Assembly: GCF_003412465.1 (NCBI RefSeq)
Contig: NZ_QTJV01000001.1
Location: forward strand, 62,001 to 126,000
Direction: 5' to 3'
DNA: 64,000 bases
Origin: Chitinophaga silvisoli
Lineage (GTDB): Bacteria > Bacteroidota > Bacteroidia > Chitinophagales > Chitinophagaceae
The notes under the pieces are model-generated. The model saw only the letters and a program-made list of their open reading frames with translations, was not told the DNA's origin and ran no database searches. Of this stretch, positions 24,077-33,437 are shown one piece after another. Positions within the stretch are counted from its first letter, which is position 1; every line of letters begins with the position of its first letter. The position numbers were made by a program, and so were the translations under genes.

Positions 24077-24928
24077 CTATTCCGGGTCAGATAAGGATTT
24101 ATCCCGTACACTTTCCCTGAAGGCGGCAGGGGTATAGCCTGTATGTTGCTTGAAGAAGCGGTTAAAATAAGAGACTTCGTTGAACTGTAAATGCCAGGCT
24201 ATTTCCTTTACACTTTCTTCTGCATGTAGCAGTAAGCGCTTGGCTTCCAGTACTCTGCGCTCTGTGATGAGGGACGAGGCCGTTTGCCCGGAATGTTGTC
24301 TCACCACTTCGTTCAGGTAATCGACCGAGATGTGGAGTGCTTCTGCATATTGTGCAGGTTTGGTCCATTCCAGGTAATGGGCAGCTACCAGTTCCCGGTA
24401 GCGGATGAGGAGCGATTTATTTGTTGAAGGCACATCCCCATTACGTCGCTGCAGGATCAGTAAGAGAATAGAAAGGTAATGCTGCAGCAGTGGAATGGCC
24501 TGCGGCTTTTTGTCATTGTACTCCTTTACCATGAGGCAAATGATCTGGTTCACGGCTGCCAGTTCATCAGCTGGCAGGGTCACAGGTCCCTGGAAGGTCA
24601 CGGGGAGAGACACAAGGGGAAGGAAATCGGCTGTAAAGGCAATCCCCCACCCGGTTCCCGTTTGCTGCGGCAGGGCCAGATGGACCTGTCCGGGTACAAT
24701 AAGACCCATTTCACCTGCATTGAGTGTCACCTGCTCCATATCGATCATATGTGCGCTGACACCATCTACCAACACAAACAGCATATAGTAATTGTGCCTG
24801 TGTACATCCGCCAGTGCGGCCATTTCCCTGCGTGAATGGCTTGACATAATCTTGATGGCAAATGAAGGCATATCCGGAAACAGACCATTGAGATCCTGCG
24901 ACGCTATAAATTGCTTTTTCCGAGGCAT
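24077..24928 (-). CDS. AraC-family transcription regulator
   Basis: Regulator of 283 residues: an N-terminal cupin-like sensing domain (DVHRHNYYMLFVLVDG, then GEMGLIVPGQVHLAL, about residues 41-85) and a C-terminal pair of helix-turn-helix motifs. The first lies around YAEALHISVDYLNEVVRQHSG and the second around VKEIAWHLQFNEVSYFNRFFKQHTGYTPAAFR, the AraC signature. It heads a three-gene minus-strand unit with a small unknown protein and the siderophore-interacting reductase, so iron or siderophore response is likely. The inducer is unknown. Confidence 0.93.
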   Translation of the reverse strand: MPRKKQFIASQDLNGLFPDMPSFAIKIMSSHSRREMAALADVHRHNYYMLFVLVDGVSAHMIDMEQVTLNAGEMGLIVPGQVHLALPQQTGTGWGIAFTADFLPLVSLPVTFQGPVTLPADELAAVNQIICLMVKEYNDKKPQAIPLLQHYLSILLLILQRRNGDVPSTNKSLLIRYRELVAAHYLEWTKPAQYAEALHISVDYLNEVVRQHSGQTASSLITERRVLEAKRLLLHAEESVKEIAWHLQFNEVSYFNRFFKQHTGYTPAAFRESVRDKSLSDPE

Positions 24929-25062
24929 ATCTTAAAGATAGACGAACTGGAAAGGTGAAAATTGTAGAATTAACAAAAAAGTTTTTTAGCCCTCTTGTTT
25001 ATTAATTATATATTGAATAAATTTATATACCCTATGAATTCCAAATAATTATTAAAAAACCT

Positions 25063-25305
25063 ATGACCATGAATTGGATTGAAGAGTTAAATGTGATCTA
25101 CCAAAAGCTAGGCGCTGTTGGTTTTGAAGAAGTAAAAAAAGAGATCTTAAAAGCCCAGATGAGCGGGCACAATGGAGAAACCTACTACCTTGTTCTCCAG
25201 CAGTTAATTATGATTAAGAAGGATAGAGTACAGATCTACGAACTGATCAAAGGTGAAGTAGAGAATATTATCCACTTCAGTAAGCACATGATTCATCTGA
25301 ATTAG
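25063..25305 (+). CDS. Hypothetical protein of 80 residues
   Basis: Not recognised. A small, mostly helical, charged cytosolic protein starting MTMNWIEELNVIYQKLGAVGFEEVKKEIL and ending FSKHMIHLN, without Cys, signal peptide or membrane segment. It starts 134 bases after the divergent AraC gene, and its stop overlaps the stop of the convergent sigma-like/TPR gene by two bases. The upstream sequence is very AT-rich and no clear -7 box was seen. Coding look is good: acidic and basic residues alternate as in a coiled helix. Function unknown. Confidence 0.6.
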   Translation: MTMNWIEELNVIYQKLGAVGFEEVKKEILKAQMSGHNGETYYLVLQQLIMIKKDRVQIYELIKGEVENIIHFSKHMIHLN

Positions 25306-26282
25306 TTTTTTTCAGCCAGTTCTTCTTTTAAGCTTTGCGCTTTGAAATAAATGGGTGCACTATCCGGTATTTTCAGCAACCATTCCAGGCAAAGTTGTTT
25401 ATTGCCCTCTTTCAGATAGCTAAGTGCTGTATAGAATGCGGCGTTATACTGGTAGGGTGAAGTCCCCGCAAATACGATCCCAAGATCCTTCCGGGCTAGT
25501 TCCAGTTGTCCCAGTTCAACCAGGCTGACACCTTTGTAATAACGCGCAGGAGCGTGGTGGGGATCTTTTGCCAGGATCTGATCCAGGAGTTGGATCGTAT
25601 GGGTGAAGTGACCGTGGTTAAAGCTCATGGCTGCTTCGTGCAGGAGGAGGGCGGTATCGGCTTCCTGCCCTTCCTTGTGTATATGTTCCATCTCTGTACC
25701 GGAGAACTGTCTGTATACATCCTTGTGCCATGGGCTCAGGAAGAGCAGTCCTGCCAGACCGGCGGCTATAATAGCGGTGATGATAACGTATATACTGATT
25801 TTTGTATTTGGATTGCCCTTGGTGTGAAACCAGCGTTCACGCTGATCGGCGAGCATTTCTTCCAGTTCTTCGCGGGTATTGTCATTGTCTTGGATATTTC
25901 CTGACCATGCCAGTGCTTCCTCTACGTATTTCATATGTTCTGCATCCAGGCCTGGCGAGGGTGCTTCCGGGTGGAATGTAGCGCCTTTATTGGGTACTTT
26001 CTGCATCATTTCCTGCTTCCACTTCAGCTGGCAGGCATATAAAAAGAACGGCTCGAAATGATTTGTAAGCAATAGCTTGTGATGACGGGCGTAGTTGTAA
26101 ATGGCCAGTAAGACCTCTTCAAACACGTTGGCTGCTTCCTTTATATTCCCTCCCCAGCCAATTACCATGTGCTTTACCTTTCGGGAGTAGCGTTTGTAAA
26201 TGGCATCTACAATAGCAGGGGAGCTGTCCAGCAAACCATCTATATATTCATCATCATTATTTATAATCCGGCTGGATACCAT
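25302..26282 (-). CDS. Sigma-region-2-like / transmembrane / TPR fusion protein
   Basis: A composite protein of 326 residues. Residues about 10-100 resemble region 2 of ECF sigma factors (SPAIVDAIYKRYSRKVKHMV, then EEVLLAIYNYARHH and FFLYACQLKWKQEMM). There is no sigma region 4. A single hydrophobic segment (about 165-184, ISIYVIITAIIAAGLAGLLF) is followed by a C-terminal domain of TPR-like helices (HEAAMSFNHGHFTHTIQLLDQIL, ARYYKGVSLVELGQLELARKDL). The start is ATG 26282; the TTG at 26303 is less likely. Two -7 boxes sit upstream. The C-terminal part should be periplasmic. It is probably a membrane-bound adaptor or sensor rather than a true sigma factor. Confidence 0.7.
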   Translation of the reverse strand: MVSSRIINNDDEYIDGLLDSSPAIVDAIYKRYSRKVKHMVIGWGGNIKEAANVFEEVLLAIYNYARHHKLLLTNHFEPFFLYACQLKWKQEMMQKVPNKGATFHPEAPSPGLDAEHMKYVEEALAWSGNIQDNDNTREELEEMLADQRERWFHTKGNPNTKISIYVIITAIIAAGLAGLLFLSPWHKDVYRQFSGTEMEHIHKEGQEADTALLLHEAAMSFNHGHFTHTIQLLDQILAKDPHHAPARYYKGVSLVELGQLELARKDLGIVFAGTSPYQYNAAFYTALSYLKEGNKQLCLEWLLKIPDSAPIYFKAQSLKEELAEKN

Positions 26283-26300
26283 AAAATCTTTCCTATGGGA

Positions 26301-26308
26301 CAAAATTA
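26301..26308 (-). promoter_or_regulatory. Proximal -7 box of the sigma-like/TPR gene
   Basis: Read on the minus strand it is TAATTTTG, a TAnnTTTG match. Transcription would start near 26294, about 12 bases before the ATG. Confidence 0.55.
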
Positions 26309-26329
26309 AAAGTAATCAAGGTCAATAGA

Positions 26330-26337
26330 CAAAATTA
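26330..26337 (-). promoter_or_regulatory. Distal -7 box of the sigma-like/TPR gene
   Basis: A second TAATTTTG, 29 bases upstream of the first, part of a direct repeat GACAAAATTA/GGACAAAATTA on the plus strand. It may be a second promoter or an operator copy. Confidence 0.45.
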
Positions 26338-26537
26338 TCTATTACAATGGTTATGCCGGATTTAAAAAATGTTGAATATAATGTATGAATGAGGTGTTAT
26401 GCCAGGTCGGTTTAATGCATAAATTATTATTTGCGTGTCTTTTATAGAAAACTGATCTATTGTTTAGCGCTCATTTGTGTTGTTGCGTCTGGTGGTCAGA
26501 TTGTTTCCCGGTTTTCCTTTATCTGGAAAAAATTCCA

Positions 26538-27014
26538 TTATGCGAGTTCCGGGTGGAGTGTAAAGAGGAGTTTACCGAGCACCTGCCTGAAGGCAGCCGC
26601 ATCTGAATCTCCGATAATGGCTGTGTATTCAGCCTGAATTTCTTCGAAGGTCTCAAATGCGGCTATCAGCAGTTTCTTGCCATTATCAGTCAGTGAAATG
26701 AGAATGGCCCTGTTGTCGACGGTATGTTTCGTTGTAGAAATATATCCTTCTGATTCCAGGTACTTGACCACTTTGCTCATCGCCTGTTTGGTGATTCTTG
26801 CTTTCTTGGCCAGCTCGTTATTTATAATGCCTTCTGGTTGAATATTGATAAATACTACCAGATCTCCCAGCTTAAAATTGTTATATCCTTTCTGTTGTAA
26901 CTTTTCTACTATCCTGCAGTCCATGTCCTTTTTCAACAATCCCAATAGTCTGGTCAGACTTCGTTTCCGTTGTGCCAGATGCAGCGTTACCTGCTCATCC
27001 AGTGAACTGTTCAT
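26538..27014 (-). CDS. MarR-family transcription regulator
   Basis: Winged-helix dimeric regulator of 158 residues. The recognition region is visible: NNELAKKARITKQAMSKVVKYLESEGYI (about residues 65-92), followed by the wing TTKHTVDNRAILISLTDNGKKLL. The N-terminal helix RKRSLTRLLGLLKKD forms part of the dimer interface. It lies 121 bases downstream of uxuA on the same strand; the gap contains no terminator, so it could be cotranscribed with the sugar-acid genes. Its ligand is unknown; regulation of the upstream uronate genes is a possibility. Confidence 0.9.
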   Translation of the reverse strand: MNSSLDEQVTLHLAQRKRSLTRLLGLLKKDMDCRIVEKLQQKGYNNFKLGDLVVFINIQPEGIINNELAKKARITKQAMSKVVKYLESEGYISTTKHTVDNRAILISLTDNGKKLLIAAFETFEEIQAEYTAIIGDSDAAAFRQVLGKLLFTLHPELA

Positions 27015-27135
27015 TTGTAGTTTGTTTTCAGGGGTGTTACTTATTGGTTCAGCCGGTTACTATCCAGCTACGTATGCGTTCGTTTCTAATCCCAACCTTA
27101 TATAATTGCCAGCGTACGGCAGAAGGTGTTTGCTT

Positions 27136-28317
27136 TCATTTGTTGAAGACTGAACGGGCGATACCCATTTCCAGTCCACGTAATTCGGCAAGACCCCGTA
27201 GTCGCCCAATCGCACTATAACCGGGATTAGTTTGTTTGTGCAGGTCATCCAGCATCTGGTGACCATGATCCGGCCGCATTGGAATGCTTACATTTCGCTT
27301 ATGCATGACAGCGAGAATATTCCTGACTACTGCATACATATCTACATCGCCTTCGAGGTGATTGGCTTCATGGAAATTGCCAATAGCATCTCTTTGTGTA
27401 CTGCGGAGGTGAATAAAATGGATATGTTCTCCCAGTCTTTCCACCATACCTGGCAGGTCGTTGTCTGCACGAACACCGTAAGAGCCGGTGCAGAAACAAA
27501 GACCGTTAGCGGCATAGGGGGCAGCCTGCAGCAGTTCCCGTGCATCCTGTTCGGTACTCACGATACGTGGCAGACCCAGAATTGGGAATGGAGGATCATC
27601 CGGGTGGATGGCCAGTTTGATACCTACTTCTTCGGCAACTGGTGCAATCTGTTGTAAGAAATAGAACAGGTGCAGTTTCAGCTGAGTGGCATCAATGCCT
27701 TTATACTTATCCAGGGCTTCCTGGAATTGCTGTAAGGAAAAGCTTTCTTCAGAACCAGGTAAACCGGCTATGATATTGCGTTGCAGCAGTGTCTTTTCAG
27801 CATCCGTCATACTATCGAAGCGTTCCTTCGCCATAGAGATATCGGCAGGATCGTAATCATTCTCTGCTCCGGGACGTTGCAGCATGAAGAGATCGAAGGC
27901 CATGAAGGCAGCTTTCTCAAACCTTAATGCTTTAGAACCATCTTCCACGGTATAAGCAAGGTCAGTACGTGTCCAGTCAAGCACCGGCATAAAGTTGTAG
28001 GTCACTACATAAATGCCGCATTCTGCCAGATTACGCAACGACTGCTGGTAATGCTGGATGTATGTTTTGAAATCGCCGCTTTGAGTTTTTATATCTTCAT
28101 GTACAGGCACGCTTTCTACTACGGACCAGGTCAGACCTGCCGCTTCGATGAGCGCTTTCCTTTCCAGGATCTCTTCTTTAGCCCATACTTCGCCATTTGG
28201 AACGTGGTGCAATGCCGTTACTATTCCGGTGGCCCCGGCTTGTTTGATATCAGCCAGGCTAACCGGGTCTTTCGGCCCGAACCAACGCCATGTCTGTTCC
28301 ATTCTTAACATACGCAT
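27136..28317 (-). CDS. uxuA: Mannonate dehydratase
   Basis: Dehydrates D-mannonate to 2-keto-3-deoxy-D-gluconate in glucuronate breakdown. The sequence follows E. coli UxuA closely: [48 protein letters not shown] and [14 protein letters not shown]. The metal ligands include the His and Cys in the [11 protein letters not shown] and [10 protein letters not shown] segments and the Asp-His near RPDHGHQ. Length, up to 393 residues, is standard. Three in-frame ATGs at 28317, 28309-28311 and 28302 are all compatible with the promoter box; 28302 (MEQTWRW) matches the E. coli N-terminus. It lies downstream of, and on the same strand as, the glycerate kinase gene. Confidence 0.96.
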   Translation of the reverse strand: MRMLRMEQTWRWFGPKDPVSLADIKQAGATGIVTALHHVPNGEVWAKEEILERKALIEAAGLTWSVVESVPVHEDIKTQSGDFKTYIQHYQQSLRNLAECGIYVVTYNFMPVLDWTRTDLAYTVEDGSKALRFEKAAFMAFDLFMLQRPGAENDYDPADISMAKERFDSMTDAEKTLLQRNIIAGLPGSEESFSLQQFQEALDKYKGIDATQLKLHLFYFLQQIAPVAEEVGIKLAIHPDDPPFPILGLPRIVSTEQDARELLQAAPYAANGLCFCTGSYGVRADNDLPGMVERLGEHIHFIHLRSTQRDAIGNFHEANHLEGDVDMYAVVRNILAVMHKRNVSIPMRPDHGHQMLDDLHKQTNPGYSAIGRLRGLAELRGLEMGIARSVFNK

Positions 28318-28333
28318 ATACAGGTTTAAATGT

Positions 28334-28341
28334 CAAAAATA
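28334..28341 (-). promoter_or_regulatory. Sigma-A -7 box before uxuA
   Basis: Minus-strand TATTTTTG is a TAnnTTTG match; the transcript would start near 28327, about 10-25 bases before the possible start codons. No convincing -33 element was found. Confidence 0.5.
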
Positions 28342-28387
28342 GGACTTCCCTTCATAATTAATAAAGAAGTAATGATGTTTTTATACA

Positions 28388-29674
28388 CTATACAAGAAGA
28401 ATGATTATAATATCCATCACATTCGTCTGTGTAGGCCCTGTAATCAGCAGTCCGCCGGCCTTTTTAAAAAATGGATAAGCATCCTGTTGTTCCAGGTGTT
28501 CCTGAGCATTCTTACCTATTTGCATAATCGCAGCATCAGCAATTGCCCCTGCGGCATCTGTGGGACCATCGGTACCGTCAGTGCCTGCACTTAAAAAAGT
28601 AATGCCTTCCTGCCCGTTCAGTGCAATACCTGCTGCCAGTGCTAATTGCTGGTTACGCCCACCCATGCCTTTGCCCTTTACGGTCACCGTGCTTTCTCCT
28701 CCGGCCAGCAGGCATGCAGGCCGTTTTCCGGTCCAGGCTTTTGCCTGCTCAACCAGTGAGTGCGCAATTGTTATTGCATCACCAGTGAGCGTAGATGTGA
28801 GAATGTGAGTATCATAACCCAGTTGCCTGGCTGTATTGGCAGCTGCTTCCAGGGCTATACGGTTTGTGCCTGCCAGGAAAGTGTTGGTATGAGCGAAACG
28901 GGGATGGCCTGGTTTGGGAGTTTCTGCTATGCCGCCTGCGCAACCTCTTTCCAGGTGTAAGTAGATAGAAAGGGGCAGCAGATCGGTGAGCCGGTATTTT
29001 TCCACCACGGCCATTGCATCTGCAAAGGTAGAAGGATCTGGTACCGTAGGGCCGGAGCCTATCACATGCAGGTCGTCACCTACCACATCACTAAGTACGA
29101 TGGTGCAGAGTGCAGGTGTGTTCGTGAGTAATGCCAGTTGGCCGCCTTTGACACCAGAAAGGTGTTTGCGCACGGTGTTTATTTCGTGAATGTCTGCCCC
29201 ACTTTTCAGGAGCAGGTCAAAAACAGTTTGCACTTCCTGCAGCGTGGCACCGGGAGGATGATCCGCCAGTAATGCAGATGTGCCGCCGGAAAGTAGGAAT
29301 ATTACGATATCATCCGCCTGTACACCCGTGATCATTTCTGTCATTTGCAGTGTAGCTGCTACGCCATTTTCATCCGGAATAGGATGGCCTGCTGTGGCAA
29401 GACGGATGTGTTGTAATGGCAATTCATGACCGTATTTGGTGATCACCAATCCCTGAAGCTGGCAGTCGGGGAGTGCTGTTTCTACAGCCTGTGCCATGGC
29501 AGCTGCGGCTTTGCCTGCGCCGAATACCCATATTGGTCTGCCGGCAGAACGTGGAAATAACTTGCCGCAAATAGTAATTGAATCCGCATCATGTTGTATA
29601 CTTTTTTGTATTAACGTTGCCGGTTGTACGGCACTGACAGCGGAATTAAAAATAGAAATTGCATCAGTATTCAT
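28388..29674 (-). CDS. Glycerate 2-kinase (GckA/MOFRL family)
   Basis: Phosphorylates D-glycerate at carbon 2. The 428-residue protein has the two-domain type-2 layout: an N-terminal DUF4147 domain with FGAGKAAAAMAQAVE, the TAGHPIPDENG segment and LLSGGTSALL (nucleotide region), then a C-terminal MOFRL domain with GGESTVTVKGKGMGGRNQQLALA and SAGTDGTDGPTDAAGA. The product 2-phosphoglycerate enters glycolysis. It sits 70 bases before uxuA on the same strand, so the pair fits sugar-acid catabolism. A terminator upstream separates it from the Spy-like gene. Confidence 0.93.
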   Translation of the reverse strand: MNTDAISIFNSAVSAVQPATLIQKSIQHDADSITICGKLFPRSAGRPIWVFGAGKAAAAMAQAVETALPDCQLQGLVITKYGHELPLQHIRLATAGHPIPDENGVAATLQMTEMITGVQADDIVIFLLSGGTSALLADHPPGATLQEVQTVFDLLLKSGADIHEINTVRKHLSGVKGGQLALLTNTPALCTIVLSDVVGDDLHVIGSGPTVPDPSTFADAMAVVEKYRLTDLLPLSIYLHLERGCAGGIAETPKPGHPRFAHTNTFLAGTNRIALEAAANTARQLGYDTHILTSTLTGDAITIAHSLVEQAKAWTGKRPACLLAGGESTVTVKGKGMGGRNQQLALAAGIALNGQEGITFLSAGTDGTDGPTDAAGAIADAAIMQIGKNAQEHLEQQDAYPFFKKAGGLLITGPTQTNVMDIIIILLV

Positions 29675-29678
29675 CGTG

Positions 29679-29710
29679 AAAAAAAATAAGGATGCTTTGA
29701 AGCATCCTTA
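29679..29710 (-). terminator. Terminator of the Spy-like gene (minus strand)
   Basis: AAGGATGCTT at 29688-29697 and AAGCATCCTT at 29700-29709 form a long perfect stem. Read on the minus strand it ends in eight T residues (29686-29679), so it terminates the gene at 29743-30180. Confidence 0.88.
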
Positions 29711-29742
29711 TCCATTTTTATGTTATTGGGTACTGTAAGTAA

Positions 29743-30180
29743 TTAGTTGTTGTGTTTTTGCTGTTTCTTATCCATGCGGGCTTCCATCTGTTCTTTCTTC
29801 TTCATTTCCCAGTCATTCCATTTTTTATATTGCTCAGGTGTGAGTACTGTTTTGAAGCGTTGGCTGCGTTCTTCGTTGAGTGCCTTAGCCTGTTGCATTT
29901 TATCTTTCTTTGAGAGTGTTGTATTACTTTTGATCGCATCCATGCGGCGTGTGATGTCGGTGTTGATAGTATGAATATCGGCATCCTGCTGATGGGTAAG
30001 ATTCAGACGGCGATCCAGTTTATCGCTCATCCTGTCTGCTTTTTCTTCCGCAGTCCAGCGAACACGTTTACCGGTGCTGTCAACGGCATGGTTATGTTTT
30101 ACCTGCGCCATACTATTTGCATGAACGCTTAAGAACAGGCACATCAGCAAACTACTTATGCAGATCATGTATCTTTTCAT
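29743..30180 (-). CDS. Periplasmic Spy/CpxP-like protein (DUF4890 type)
   Basis: Small secreted helical protein of 145 residues. A signal peptide (about residues 1-25, ending SMAQ) is followed by a charged helical domain with an LTHQQ motif (residue about 60) and a second LTPEQYKKWNDWEMKK (about 114-129), the LTxxQ pattern of Spy/CpxP-like chaperones and DUF4890 proteins of Bacteroidota. The tail is Lys/Gln/Asn-rich (KKQQKHNN). It probably acts in the periplasm as a stress-related chaperone or metal sensor partner; no partner gene is adjacent. It is monocistronic, with its own terminator and a 240-base intergenic region to the divergent amidohydrolase. Confidence 0.75.
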   Translation of the reverse strand: MKRYMICISSLLMCLFLSVHANSMAQVKHNHAVDSTGKRVRWTAEEKADRMSDKLDRRLNLTHQQDADIHTINTDITRRMDAIKSNTTLSKKDKMQQAKALNEERSQRFKTVLTPEQYKKWNDWEMKKKEQMEARMDKKQQKHNN

Positions 30181-30420
30181 AAAAAAAGGAATTGATTCTT
30201 CTTTGTTAAATATAGGTAATTACCGCAATATTAATACCAATCATATAAAATATAATGTGGACAAAAATTCATTTATTTATTTTAACAAATGAACAACATT
30301 ATACATCACGAACAGTAAGTGCCGATAATAATCCGATACCAAATCTAAACCGCTAAAAACCAATTGAAAAAGATGATTAAAACCCGTATCTACCTTTCCT
30401 TCAAAAGGGAGGCCCGTACG

Positions 30421-33400
30421 ATGACCGGGAAAAGGCTGGCAGGCGTATGCCTGTTATTAGGCAGCCTGTTTGCCGCTGGTCAGCTCCGGGCGCAGCAGAC
30501 CTTCCCTGTGAATGGCGTTGCTGATCCGAGAGAAGGCTGTTATGCCTTTACCAAAGCGACCATCGTTAAGAGTGCCGGCAATGTATTGACCAATGCAACT
30601 TTAGTAATCAGAAATGGGCGTATTGTCAGTACAGGCTCCGGTGCAATTCCTGCGGATGCAGTAGTGATAGACTGCTCCGGCAAGTTCATCTACCCATCTT
30701 TTGTCGATGCCTACAGCGATTATGGAACACAGGCTGTAAAGAAAAGTAGTGTAAGCCGCCGTGATGATCCTCAGTTCATCTCCAACACAAAAGGGGCTTA
30801 CGGCTGGAACCAGGCCATTAAAAGCGAAGTTAATGCTGCAGCCATCTTCAGTACAGATGCTGCTACTGCTGCCACCCTGCGTGAAGCAGGTTTCGGTACC
30901 GTGTTGACCCATCAGCAGGATGGTATCGCAAGAGGTACCGGCGTACTGGTCACCCTCGCAGATGGCAGAGAAAATAAAGCCATCATCAAAGAAAAAGCAA
31001 GCGCACATTATTCATTTGACAAAGGAAGTTCTACGCAGAATTATCCCAGCTCCCTGATGGGATCTATTGCATTACTGCGCCAGACTTACCTCGATGCGCA
31101 GTGGTATCGTTCCCGTCCTGAAAAAGAAGGTGTGAACCTGTCTTTGCAGGCATGGAATGACAACCAGTCACTACCCCAGATATTTGAGGTAGGTGATAAA
31201 TGGGATGCACTCCGGGCAGATAAGATCGGAGATGAGTTCGGCGTGCAATACATTATCAGAGCAGGTGGTAATGAGTACCAGCGCATGCCTGAAATGATTG
31301 CCTCCAAAGCTGCTTTCATTCTTCCTGTGTCCTTCCCGCTGCCAATAGATGTGGAAGATCCGGAAGATGCACGCTTTGTCGCACTCAGTGATATGAAACA
31401 CTGGGAAATGGCTCCATCAGAGCCTGCCGCTTTCGAAAAAGCAAATATCCCTTTCTGCATCACTGCAGATGGGTTGAAAGATGTGAAGCAGTTTATTGCC
31501 AGTGTACGTAAGGCTATTGAATACGGCCTGAGCGAACAGAAAGCGTTGGATGCTGTGACCCTTGCACCGGCTAAACTGCTGAAAGCAGAAGATCAGGTAG
31601 GTACGCTTGATGCAGGTAAACTGGCCAACTTCCTCATTACTTCAGGTAATATATTCAGTGAGAATACTGTCATTTATCAAAACTGGGTGCAGGGTAAGAA
31701 ATACAGCATCAAAGATGATAACTGGAAAGATGTAAGGGGTACTTACACCCTGACAGTGACACCCGGCAACGCCACTTATACTGTATTGGTTAAAGGAACT
31801 CCTCTTAGCCCTGCTTTGTCTTTATTAGCTGCCGATACTGTAGCTGGTTCACTCAGCTTCACAGGAGACCTGGTAAAAGTCGCCTTCCCTGTAAAGAAGG
31901 GTAGCGCGCAGCTGCGCCTTACAGGTATTGCTGATGGTACCGGCTGGAGTGGTACCGGCGTGGATACCAGTGGCAATAATATTCACTGGCAGGCTGTATT
32001 AAGTAAGTCATTTACCGCTACTGATTCTACCAAAAGTAAACCACAGCCATTCATCGGCAATAACTATTTCCCATTCAATGGCTATGGCTGGGAAACCGTG
32101 CCAACACAACAGGATCTGCTGATTAAGAATGCCACTGTGTGGACCAATGAGCAGGATGGTAAACTCGAAAATACAGATGTACTTGTCCGCAATGGTAAGA
32201 TCGCTCAGATTGGCAGGAACCTGGCTGCCGGCAGTGCAAAGGTGATCGATGGTACAGGAAAACACCTGACAGCGGGCATCATTGACGAGCACTCTCATAT
32301 TGCTATTTCCAGAGGGGTAAATGAAGGTACACAGTCGGTGACTGCCGAAGTGCGTATTGCGGATGTAGTGAATCCTGATGATGTGAATATCTATCGTCAG
32401 TTGAGTGGTGGTGTGACTGCATCCCACCTGCTGCATGGTTCCGCTAATACCATTGGTGGTCAGTCACAACTTATCAAACTGCGTTGGGGTGCTGATGCCG
32501 AAGCGCTCAAGTTTGCAGGAGCTGATCCATTTATCAAGTTCGCACTGGGTGAGAACGTGAAGCAATCCAACTGGGGTGACAGGCAAAGAGAACGTTTCCC
32601 CCAGACGCGCATGGGGGTAGAACAGTTATTGACGGATGCCTTTACCCGCGCATTGGATTATGAGAAATTAGGTGCGGATAAGCGTAAGGATCTTGAACTG
32701 GAGACCCTGCTGGAAATCATTCACAGCAAGCGCTTTGTGACCTGTCACTCTTATGTGCAGAGCGAAATTAATATGCTGATGCATGTGGCAGATACTTTCC
32801 ATTTCCATATCAATACATTTACACACATCCTGGAAGGCTACAAGGTAGCGGACAAGATGAAAGCACATGGTGCCGGTGCAGGTACCTTTGCTGATTGGTG
32901 GGCGTACAAGATGGAAGTACAGGATGCCATTCCTTACAATGCTACCATTATGCAACGTGTAGGTCTTACCGTAGCCATCAATTCGGATGATGCTGAAATG
33001 GCCCGCCGCCTGAACCAGGAAGCCGCCAAGAGCATCAAGTATGGGGATATGACCGAGGAGGAAGCGCTGAAACTGGTGACACTGAATCCTGCTAAGCTGC
33101 TGCACGTAGCGGATAAAACAGGTAGTATCAGGACTGGTAAGGATGCTGACCTGGTACTGTGGAGTGATGATCCATTGAGCATTTATGCAAAAGCAGATAA
33201 GACGATCGTGGATGGTATTGTATACTTCGACAGGGAAAAGGATAAGGAACTGCGGCAGCGCATTAGTGCTGAGCGTAATCGCCTGATCCGCAAAATGCTG
33301 GCTGAGAAGAAGAAAGGTACGCCTACACAGAAGGCGGCTCCTGCTGAAGAAGATAACTATCATTGTGAAGACCTGCAGGGAGGTCACCAGCATAGTTTGT

Positions 33401-33426
33401 TGGGTGATGAAAATGGTAACAATTAA
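30421..33426 (+). CDS. Secreted double amidohydrolase, one catalytic module
   Basis: About 1001 residues with two amidohydrolase (imidazolonepropionase-like) modules. A signal peptide (residues 1-25, ending LRAQ) follows the ATG at 30421, preceded by AAGGGAGG, a rare clear Shine-Dalgarno site; the open frame extends back to a TTG at 30364 but loses the signal peptide. Module 1 (about 30-460) has DAYSD at 96-100 where the metal-binding HxH should be. Module 2 (about 590-960) has the DEHSH motif with H624 and H626, plus the later CHSYVQSEI and INSDDAEM segments. So module 2 should bind metal and hydrolyse an amide or cyclic amide, substrate unknown. Twelve bases separate it from another amidohydrolase-like gene. 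Confidence 0.85.
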   Translation: MTGKRLAGVCLLLGSLFAAGQLRAQQTFPVNGVADPREGCYAFTKATIVKSAGNVLTNATLVIRNGRIVSTGSGAIPADAVVIDCSGKFIYPSFVDAYSDYGTQAVKKSSVSRRDDPQFISNTKGAYGWNQAIKSEVNAAAIFSTDAATAATLREAGFGTVLTHQQDGIARGTGVLVTLADGRENKAIIKEKASAHYSFDKGSSTQNYPSSLMGSIALLRQTYLDAQWYRSRPEKEGVNLSLQAWNDNQSLPQIFEVGDKWDALRADKIGDEFGVQYIIRAGGNEYQRMPEMIASKAAFILPVSFPLPIDVEDPEDARFVALSDMKHWEMAPSEPAAFEKANIPFCITADGLKDVKQFIASVRKAIEYGLSEQKALDAVTLAPAKLLKAEDQVGTLDAGKLANFLITSGNIFSENTVIYQNWVQGKKYSIKDDNWKDVRGTYTLTVTPGNATYTVLVKGTPLSPALSLLAADTVAGSLSFTGDLVKVAFPVKKGSAQLRLTGIADGTGWSGTGVDTSGNNIHWQAVLSKSFTATDSTKSKPQPFIGNNYFPFNGYGWETVPTQQDLLIKNATVWTNEQDGKLENTDVLVRNGKIAQIGRNLAAGSAKVIDGTGKHLTAGIIDEHSHIAISRGVNEGTQSVTAEVRIADVVNPDDVNIYRQLSGGVTASHLLHGSANTIGGQSQLIKLRWGADAEALKFAGADPFIKFALGENVKQSNWGDRQRERFPQTRMGVEQLLTDAFTRALDYEKLGADKRKDLELETLLEIIHSKRFVTCHSYVQSEINMLMHVADTFHFHINTFTHILEGYKVADKMKAHGAGAGTFADWWAYKMEVQDAIPYNATIMQRVGLTVAINSDDAEMARRLNQEAAKSIKYGDMTEEEALKLVTLNPAKLLHVADKTGSIRTGKDADLVLWSDDPLSIYAKADKTIVDGIVYFDREKDKELRQRISAERNRLIRKMLAEKKKGTPTQKAAPAEEDNYHCEDLQGGHQHSLLGDENGNN

Positions 33427-33437
33427 AACACTGATGG

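Noticed and set aside
26431..26637. 68-residue plus-strand frame with a hydrophobic N-terminus
   Set aside because: Its second half is antisense to the MarR gene and its first half is intergenic; the hydrophobic start alone is not sufficient evidence.
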